This document shows positions 59,343-64,000 of a stretch of 64,000 nt of DNA, piece by piece; the first letter of the stretch is position 1, and every line of letters begins with the position of its first letter. Both the position numbers and the translations under genes were made by a program. The stretch is taken from the NCBI RefSeq assembly GCF_000332975.1, contig NZ_BANR01000026.1:21887-85886 (forward strand), given 5' to 3'. Source of the stretch: Gordonia aichiensis NBRC 108223. Lineage in GTDB: Bacteria; Actinomycetota; Actinomycetes; Mycobacteriales; Mycobacteriaceae. The notes beneath the pieces were generated by a model. It was not told the DNA's origin, did no database searches, and saw only the letters and a program-made list of their open reading frames with translations.

Positions 59343-59990
59343 TCAGCCCCTGATCGCTTGCCTCAACTCGGACTTCAACGCCCGCATGATATGGCCGCGC
59401 CTCTGTGGAGTGGCGTGTTCGCCGGCACGTGAATTGCGCTCGTCCTCGACTGACCAGCCCCAGAGACTTGCGCTGGCTGCGTTGATCATTTGGACGGAGG
59501 TCTCTAGGTCGGCAGCAAGTCGTGAGGTCGCCAGTCCAGAGTGTTCTTCCACACTCTTGAGTGTGCGCACGTCGACATCGGGAAATCTAGCGGCAGCCTC
59601 CCGAAAAGCGTTGACTGAGCCCGCGAAAACCTCACGGATCTCATCAGGGCTCTTCGTGTCGCCGGCCAATGGCGTCGGGTTGCCGCCAGACAGAATCTCC
59701 TTTAGCCGATCGGCAGTGAGTCTGAGCTCTGAGGTGAGGTCAAGACGGTGCTCTGTAGTGAGGACGGCAGAGACGGTCAACGGGTCGCCGGTCGCTTCGC
59801 TGTACGCCATGCATGCGGCAACTACGGTGCCGATCGTTGAACTGACTCGGCCGGACTCAAAGTCTCCGGTACGCGAACTAGTCCACCGCAACCCGTAGGA
59901 CCGAGCCACCTTTGCAACCTCGTCGAGCGTCACGCCGTGACGTTTGCGATGCGCTCGTGCGTTCGCCCCGATCGCCTCCGATAGCTCCAT
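59343..59990 (-). CDS. XRE-type HTH repressor of the element
   Basis: A 215-residue protein with an N-terminal helix-turn-helix (SEAIGANARAHRKRHGVTLDEVAKVARSYGLRWTSSRTGDFESGR) and a longer helical C-terminal part. ATG 59990 is chosen; a TTG at 59999 is possible. It is transcribed away from the excisionase-like gene across a 108-bp control region, the expected place for an immunity repressor switch. The C-terminal part has no LexA-type peptidase residues that I can see. Confidence 0.8.
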   Translation of the reverse strand: MELSEAIGANARAHRKRHGVTLDEVAKVARSYGLRWTSSRTGDFESGRVSSTIGTVVAACMAYSEATGDPLTVSAVLTTEHRLDLTSELRLTADRLKEILSGGNPTPLAGDTKSPDEIREVFAGSVNAFREAAARFPDVDVRTLKSVEEHSGLATSRLAADLETSVQMINAASASLWGWSVEDERNSRAGEHATPQRRGHIMRALKSELRQAIRG

Positions 59991-60020
59991 AGCTCGCAAC
60001 GATACGTGATTACCAGTTAC

Positions 60021-60050
60021 TTGACATCAGTCCTGTTCTTTGTGTATCTG
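60021..60050 (+). promoter_or_regulatory. Early rightward promoter of the element
   Basis: TTGACA (60021-60026), an 18-bp spacer and TATCTG (60045-60050) form a near-consensus sigma-70-type promoter, 49 bp before the excisionase-like gene. It lies in the repressor-xis control region. Confidence 0.7.
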
Positions 60051-60098
60051 TTGAAGTGACGCAAAAACGCGTTCCTTCAACCAAGAGGAGAAGACCGA

Positions 60099-60311
60099 AT
60101 GTCGAATACGAAGTCAGTGGCAACTCCACCGTTACTTGGAACACCGGGCGAGGTAGCGGAGGTCTTGCACACCACAGTCGAGGCACTCAGCCAGGATCGC
60201 TATCTCGGTCAAGGGATTCCGTACGTGAAGCACGGTCGCCGGGTTCTCTACCGATGGGCAGACGTTCACGCGTACATCGAGAGCAACACAGTGAATCCGG
60301 GCGCCGCCTGA
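60099..60311 (+). CDS. xis: Excisionase-like HTH protein
   Basis: A 70-residue winged-helix (HTH_17/MerR-like) protein: LLGTPGEVAEVLHTTVEALSQDRYLGQGIPYVKHGRRVLYRWADVHAYIESN, typical of actinophage excisionases. AGGAG lies upstream at the GAGGAGAAGACC segment. It is the first gene of the rightward operon and overlaps the following ORF by one base. Confidence 0.85.
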   Translation: MSNTKSVATPPLLGTPGEVAEVLHTTVEALSQDRYLGQGIPYVKHGRRVLYRWADVHAYIESNTVNPGAA

Positions 60312-60460
60312 TGGGCATCACCCAACACGACCGAGACCGCATCGAGGATCTCGGCCTGGACCCGGAGGCCGATCACACGGAAGACCTCCGACAGAACAAT
60401 GCCGCCGACACCGCAGATCTTGGCGGAACGGGTGTCGACGGCCGGATCAACTCTCACTAA
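60311..60460 (+). CDS. Small acidic protein of the element
   Basis: A 49-residue acidic protein starting MGITQHDRDRIEDLGLDPEAD. Its ATG shares the A with the TGA of the xis gene (TGATG), which supports it as a real translated frame despite its size. No family recognised. Confidence 0.5.
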   Translation: MGITQHDRDRIEDLGLDPEADHTEDLRQNNAADTADLGGTGVDGRINSH

Positions 60461-60469
60461 GGAGAACCG

Positions 60470-61177
60470 ATGACAACCATAGTACCCACCGTCGCTGACG
60501 TGCTGGAAGAGCGACGTCGCCACGTATATGACTTGCTGTTGGCAATCTGCACTGTCTGCGCGCAGCCTCGCCAGGCCAAGCGGCCCCGCAACCGCGACTA
60601 CCGCACCGAGACAGGCGACCTCAAGTGCGAAGGCTGCGGCAAAGTCACGCGGCACGCACTGATCAAAGGACTTAGCCACGATGAGCGTACGTGGGCGTTT
60701 GCCTACGGAATGCCGGACGACTACGGCAACGTCCACACCGACGAGTTCATGGATCGTATGCGCGCCGGGATGCAGCGAAACCCGCGGCTGAGCCACATCT
60801 GGTACTCGTCCGTCGAAGCGAAGGCCATTGCCGCGGGGGCGCCAATGATGCGCACATTGTGCGGGGAACTGGTACCCACCCCTGCGAGTGCAGACGACAC
60901 GAACCATGTCCCGAAGGCTTCGCTGGACCCGATCGCGTATGGCGAGTCTCGGCACCACCGAGAGTTCGATTCGAGCGGGTGGCGAATCATGGATTGCGTC
61001 AACTGCCTTCGCGTGCACAACCACGGCGAGGCTGTACGTCGTCGCAAGCACCTGGCGGAGTTGATGACGACTGCGCTCACTGAACTCCTCGATCCGCCGC
61101 GTGCCGGAATCTACGACGACCACTCGGAGGCGCTGATCGCTGCGTTGAGGGCCGTTCACGGGGAGGTGTCCCGATGA
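60470..61177 (+). CDS. Zinc-binding protein of the element, unknown function
   Basis: A 235-residue protein with possible zinc-binding Cys pairs: CTVCAQ with later CEGCGK (residues about 24-60), and near the C-terminus MDCVNCLRVHNHGE. The middle has DERTWAFAYGMPDD. ATG 60470 follows AAGGAGAACC as a good ribosome site. It overlaps the next gene by ATGA. Not recognised; a phage regulatory or DNA-binding protein is possible. Confidence 0.65.
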   Translation: MTTIVPTVADVLEERRRHVYDLLLAICTVCAQPRQAKRPRNRDYRTETGDLKCEGCGKVTRHALIKGLSHDERTWAFAYGMPDDYGNVHTDEFMDRMRAGMQRNPRLSHIWYSSVEAKAIAAGAPMMRTLCGELVPTPASADDTNHVPKASLDPIAYGESRHHREFDSSGWRIMDCVNCLRVHNHGEAVRRRKHLAELMTTALTELLDPPRAGIYDDHSEALIAALRAVHGEVSR

Positions 61178-61356
61178 CCGTCATCGTCGCATTCGCCTTC
61201 ATCGTCGGGTTCGTCCTCGCTTACCTGATCGGTCGGGAAGACGGCGCAGAAGCAGAGCTCGAATTGTGGGCGAGCGACAGCAATTCGCCCGTATGTTGCA
61301 CGTCTCGGAGTATTCGAGATACGCGCCGGACGATAGGGCCGGATTGTGATGCCTGA
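61174..61356 (+). CDS. Small single-pass membrane protein of the element
   Basis: A 60-residue protein with one N-terminal membrane helix (VIVAFAFIVGFVLAYLIG), then an acidic and Cys-containing tail. The start overlaps the previous stop (ATGA), so it is coupled. Function unknown. Confidence 0.55.
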   Translation: MTVIVAFAFIVGFVLAYLIGREDGAEAELELWASDSNSPVCCTSRSIRDTRRTIGPDCDA

Positions 61357-61693
61357 TTCCACACAACCACCGCAACAAATCCTGGTCACTGGAAGTGACG
61401 GCAACGTCGACTCATTCATCGACGCGGACCAACTGCAATCGGACGCTACCCGGTTGATGTACCAACTCGCAGCCACCGCAGGTGATGACGAGGCCACCGA
61501 CAAAGTTTCCAAGCGATGGGTGACGGAACACGATCCCGACTATTTCGGGTTCCTCGCCGCCGCAGCCCTCTCGTTAATGACGCGCTGCATTCTTGGTCCC
61601 ATTCTTGAAGTCACTGACGAAATGGGTGTGAACCTGCGCGACGGTCTCAATAATGCGGCCAACAATGCCGAAAGCACTCTCGGCGACAACTGA
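61349..61693 (+). CDS. Hypothetical protein of the element
   Basis: A 114-residue protein, acidic at the N-terminus (MPDSTQPPQQILVTGSDGNVDSFIDADQLQ) with a helical C-terminal half containing a hydrophobic stretch (FGFLAAAALSLMTRCILGPIL). It starts 8 bp before the end of the preceding gene; GTG 61346 would add one residue. No family recognised. Confidence 0.55.
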   Translation: MPDSTQPPQQILVTGSDGNVDSFIDADQLQSDATRLMYQLAATAGDDEATDKVSKRWVTEHDPDYFGFLAAAALSLMTRCILGPILEVTDEMGVNLRDGLNNAANNAESTLGDN

Positions 61694-61703
61694 ATACAAG
61701 AAA

Positions 61704-61764
61704 CCCCGGCATGGGGTGGGCGGAAGTCTCGCACTTCAACCGCACTCGTTCACCCCAGCCGGGG
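61704..61764 (+). promoter_or_regulatory. Long structured hairpin before the DUF2742 gene
   Basis: CCCCGGC(A)TGGGGTG (61704-61718) pairs with CACCCCAGCCGGGG (61751-61764) through 14 bp with one bulged A; inside the loop GCGGAAGT and ACTTCAACCGC can form a second stem. There is no T-run. It lies 32 bp before the DUF2742 ATG. Confidence 0.75.
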
Positions 61765-61795
61765 AATCCCAACCAGAAAAGGAGCACCACCACTG

Positions 61796-62215
61796 ATGTC
61801 CACCACCAGTATCCCAAAGGTCGGGGCTGATCCCGGTCGAATTTCGGCGAGGTGCGGCGCCGACCCCATGGGCAACCGCATCGTTGCGCTGACGCCCAGC
61901 AGCCGCGAAGTCTCTTGGTCACTGACGCACGAAGCGCTGTGGCCCGTCGTCGAGCGCGCTCTACGAGTTGGGCCGCTCCCATTGATCGGCACCCACGACT
62001 GGATCGACCTCGGCGCTAGTGATCCGCGACGCGTCGGCGCGATCTACCTCGCCGCCGACCAATGGGCACTGCACTTGGAAAACCACGCCACAGCAATGAT
62101 CGACGCAGCCGCCGAAGTTTCAGCCGCTCTCGACTGGTCCGCGCAAGCGCAACGCCAACTCGAGCACGAACGCTGGATCGAAGCGAATCCGTGGGCTGTT
62201 AGGAGGTCGGCATGA
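61796..62215 (+). CDS. DUF2742 phage protein
   Basis: A 139-residue protein that follows the pattern of M. tuberculosis prophage proteins such as Rv2656c: VSWSLTHEALWPVVERAL, IGTHDWIDLGASDPRRVGAIYLAADQWALHLEN, and AEVSAALDWSAQA correspond block by block. ATG 61796 has AAAAGGAG 10 bp upstream. It overlaps the AAA ATPase gene by ATGA. Function unknown; this family links the element to phiRv1/phiRv2. Confidence 0.85.
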   Translation: MSTTSIPKVGADPGRISARCGADPMGNRIVALTPSSREVSWSLTHEALWPVVERALRVGPLPLIGTHDWIDLGASDPRRVGAIYLAADQWALHLENHATAMIDAAAEVSAALDWSAQAQRQLEHERWIEANPWAVRRSA

Positions 62216-63627
62216 GCGACAGCGAAGTGTCGATGCCGAAGGTGTGGAAGGCGACCGATCTGAAACCAGCGGAACAGCCGAGGCATCTAGCCAGAGGTCA
62301 TCTGATTCGCGCGGCGATCAATCTCCTGGTCGGTGACGAAGGAATCGGGAAGAGCCTTTTTTGGGTGCTGATCATCGCGGCAATCACCAAAGGCCGTGCT
62401 GTTCCGGAACTCGGTATACCCGCCCGCGCCCCGCAGCACGTCCTACTGGTGATCACCGAGGATGCGTGGACCGACACTGTGCTGCCACGCTGCGAGGTTG
62501 CGGGGGTGGACCTGGACTACGTGTCGGTGATCTGCGCCGAGGACGACGGTAGCGGTGCGCCAGTGTTCCCCCGAGACATGGACCTTGTGCGCAACGCCGA
62601 CCCCCAGCCGGTGCTGATCGTCGTCGATGCCTGGCTGGATACCGTCGCAGCGAACCTGTCGGTCAAAGACCCGCAGCAGGCACGTCGTGCACTGCACCCG
62701 TGGAAAGAGGTGGCGACTCACACCAGCGCCGCGGTGCTGCTGTTGACCCACACCAATCGCCTCGACACAGGCAATGCTCGCGACAAGTACGGCTCTACCG
62801 GCGAGCTGCGCAAGAAGGCGCGCCTAACACTGTTCGCTCAGCAGGATGACGACGGCAACCTTGTTGTTGGTGTGGAGAAGGCCAACACCACCAAGGCATT
62901 GCCGGCCTCTATGTTCACCATTGACCCGATCCAGCATTTCGATGCGACCGACGAACACGACGGCTCGGTGCCTCGACTGCGCTACATCGGCCAGTCGGAT
63001 CGGACCGCACGCGACCATATCGCCGATCAATTCGACGGCGAACACGGTGACGACCGCCAAGAGCGTCAGGACGCCGCGACGTGGCTTCGCGGGTATCTGG
63101 AAGTTGAAGGCCCCGATGCGCACTCAGCAGAGGCGAAGAGAGAGGCCAAGAAGGCGGGGATCTCTGAGCGCACCCTTCAGCGGGCCCGGAAGAAGTTGGG
63201 CGTGGTGATCGGATACACGGGGCAACCGCCGGTGTCGACGTGGTCGTTACCCGACCAAAGTGACCGTGTCGTCGATGGGGAAGTGGTCGACTCGACCGTT
63301 GTGCCACCCGAGGCCACTACCTCTACGGGTGGCACAGCTGGCACAACTGGCATATCCACTGGTCACAACGCTATGCCAAAGGGCGAAAACCCTAGTTGTG
63401 CCACACCCACCGACACGGGGCACGAGGTGGCACAACGGGGTACCGCGCGCCCGACGATCTGCTCGGTGTGCGGTTTCGCCATGACGTTCCCCGCCGATGT
63501 CGACGCAGGCCACCACGACGCGTGCGTTCCGCAACCCGCCGTGATGAACATCTGCTCGGTGTGTGGACGCCCCTGCAAACCCACCATTGCGGCTCACGTC
63601 GAGTGCCTGACGGGGAAGGCGTCGTGA
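62212..63627 (+). CDS. AAA family ATPase (RepA/RecA-like) with C-terminal zinc ribbons
   Basis: A 471-residue protein with a RecA-like ATPase domain: Walker A GDEGIGKS (residues 41-48), Walker B VLIVVDAW (134-141) and LLTHTNRLDTGNARDKYGSTGEL as the sensor/loop region, as in replicative AAA_25 helicase-like phage proteins. A winged-helix-like segment (AKREAKKAGISERTLQRARKKLGV) follows, then a Thr/Ser/Gly linker and two Cys pairs (CSVCGFAM, CSVCGRPCKP). It probably serves replication of the element. It starts inside the DUF2742 stop codon and overlaps the whiB gene by one base. Confidence 0.82.
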   Translation: MSDSEVSMPKVWKATDLKPAEQPRHLARGHLIRAAINLLVGDEGIGKSLFWVLIIAAITKGRAVPELGIPARAPQHVLLVITEDAWTDTVLPRCEVAGVDLDYVSVICAEDDGSGAPVFPRDMDLVRNADPQPVLIVVDAWLDTVAANLSVKDPQQARRALHPWKEVATHTSAAVLLLTHTNRLDTGNARDKYGSTGELRKKARLTLFAQQDDDGNLVVGVEKANTTKALPASMFTIDPIQHFDATDEHDGSVPRLRYIGQSDRTARDHIADQFDGEHGDDRQERQDAATWLRGYLEVEGPDAHSAEAKREAKKAGISERTLQRARKKLGVVIGYTGQPPVSTWSLPDQSDRVVDGEVVDSTVVPPEATTSTGGTAGTTGISTGHNAMPKGENPSCATPTDTGHEVAQRGTARPTICSVCGFAMTFPADVDAGHHDACVPQPAVMNICSVCGRPCKPTIAAHVECLTGKAS

Positions 63628-63920
63628 TGCGAACCGATTACAACTCGGGTGCCCTTGGTCTCCTCGCCGCGATCCTCGCCGACAGCCCTGATCTGAGTGG
63701 AGCAAACTGTATCGGCTCGCCAGAGCTATTCGATCCGCGTGACCCCCGCGAGAGCGCCGACGAGGTGCGCTACCGCCACGATGCGGCCGAAGCGCTATGT
63801 CACCAGTGCCCTGCGCTCGAACGGTGTCGGTCATGGACGTCGAGCCGCCGCGATGACGGATCAGTGGTTGCTGCGCAGGCGCCTCGACTTCCCGGTCGAC
63901 CACGGAGCGGTGCCGCGTGA
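63627..63920 (+). CDS. WhiB-family iron-sulfur regulator of the element
   Basis: A 97-residue Wbl-type protein. The four iron-sulfur cysteines are seen: NCIGSPELFDP then ALCHQCPALERCRSW (C...CxxC...C). The usual tryptophan-glycine turn (GVWGG) after the cluster is replaced by SSRRDDGSV, so it is an unusual, phage-type member. ATG 63627 shares the A with the preceding TGA. Mycobacteriophage Wbl proteins act on host transcription or cell division, which is a possible role. Confidence 0.82.
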   Translation: MRTDYNSGALGLLAAILADSPDLSGANCIGSPELFDPRDPRESADEVRYRHDAAEALCHQCPALERCRSWTSSRRDDGSVVAAQAPRLPGRPRSGAA

Positions 63921-64000
63921 GGCGCTACGGCAGAGGCGGTTCGGCGTCGGTCTACGTCACCCGCGACTATGCGCGGCCAGTCGTCGTGACGCTGGTCGGT
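63917..64000 (+). CDS. Start of another element gene (cut by the window end)
   Basis: The first 28 codons of a frame beginning GTG at 63917, overlapping the whiB stop by 4 bp. It reads MRRYGRGGSASVYVTRDYAR and continues past base 64000. Too short to identify. Confidence 0.5.
   Translation, partial: MRRYGRGGSASVYVTRDYARPVVVTLVG

Larger units (their letters stand above)
58141..64000. mobile_element. phiRv1/phiRv2-like integrated element in tRNA-Ser(CGA)
   Basis: Gene order from the tRNA is integrase (-), HTH repressor (-), excisionase-like HTH (+), small proteins, DUF2742 protein, AAA ATPase and WhiB. It resembles the int-xis-DUF2742-primase/helicase part of M. tuberculosis phiRv1 and phiRv2. 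No structural genes appear before the window ends, so it may be a prophage or a phage-satellite; the right end and attR are outside. Confidence 0.85.

Noticed and set aside
1..64000. CRISPR arrays or rRNA genes
   Set aside because: No regularly spaced 24-40 bp repeats with unique spacers and no cas genes; the 21-bp arrays have no spacers. No rRNA sequence was seen.

Overview
The window is high-GC DNA from a mycolic-acid-containing actinobacterium (order Mycobacteriales). The gene content fits a Gordonia, Williamsia or Rhodococcus type genome, but the genus cannot be fixed from this sequence alone. The evidence is the arabinogalactan machinery (two Emb arabinosyltransferases, AftA, DprE1, DprE2, a GtrA-type flippase, GlfT1, GlfT2 and the Wzm/Wzt galactan exporter), an antigen-85-type mycolyltransferase, an F420-type oxidoreductase under a KstR-like box, the proteasome activator Bpa, and many genes whose start codon follows a -10 hexamer by 6-9 nt (leaderless transcripts). 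Gene order broadly follows the M. tuberculosis stretch from about Rv3750 to Rv3793, with insertions.

Layout. 1-8.8 kb: EmbA-like (cut by the window edge) and EmbC-like genes, then aroQ and a TIGR00027-type methyltransferase on the other strand, then a metallo-beta-lactamase-fold hydrolase overlapping aftA. 8.9-13.2 kb: an insertion between aftA and dprE2 holding a 13E12/DUF222 HNH gene with a LexA-like box, a MerR regulator fused to a DNA-sliding-clamp-like domain, and a divergent TetR/PlsC pair with twin operators. 13.3-23 kb: dprE2, dprE1, two phytoene-desaturase-like oxidoreductases, an aldo/keto reductase, a pacL1-ctpC metal-efflux operon behind a Zur/Fur-like palindrome, and gtrA. 23-34 kb: glfT2 with a GT-C glycosyltransferase, the F420 oxidoreductase, glfT1-wzt-wzm, bpa, a class-V aminotransferase, MarR and a quinone oxidoreductase.

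34.2-41.9 kb: accessory island beside tRNA-Ser(UGA). It holds a truncated integrase, a cyclic-phosphate receiver (cREC) gene with a broken second copy, lipoprotein and small membrane proteins, DUF6194, a regulator with two MerR domains, and two adjacent SMI1/KNR4 (SUKH) genes. 41.9-58 kb: mostly core genes (ArsR/SRPBCC pair, CorA, acyltransferase, thioesterase, mycolyltransferase, aromatic aminotransferase, tRNA-Ser(GCU), tRNA-Arg(ACG), aquaporin, TyrA, TadA and stress proteins). 58-64 kb: the left end of an integrated phiRv1/phiRv2-like element in tRNA-Ser(CGA), with integrase, repressor, excisionase-like HTH, DUF2742, AAA ATPase and WhiB; its right end lies outside the window.

The most unusual signals are: the MerR/sliding-clamp fusion next to a LexA-controlled nuclease-family gene; a 21-bp tandem repeat that occurs at three places, each time just after the stop codon of a cell-envelope gene and in that gene's sense orientation; several good operator palindromes (KstR-like, Zur-like, TetR, ArsR, LexA); an 18-bp inverted repeat between divergent genes; and the duplicated, rearranged cREC locus.
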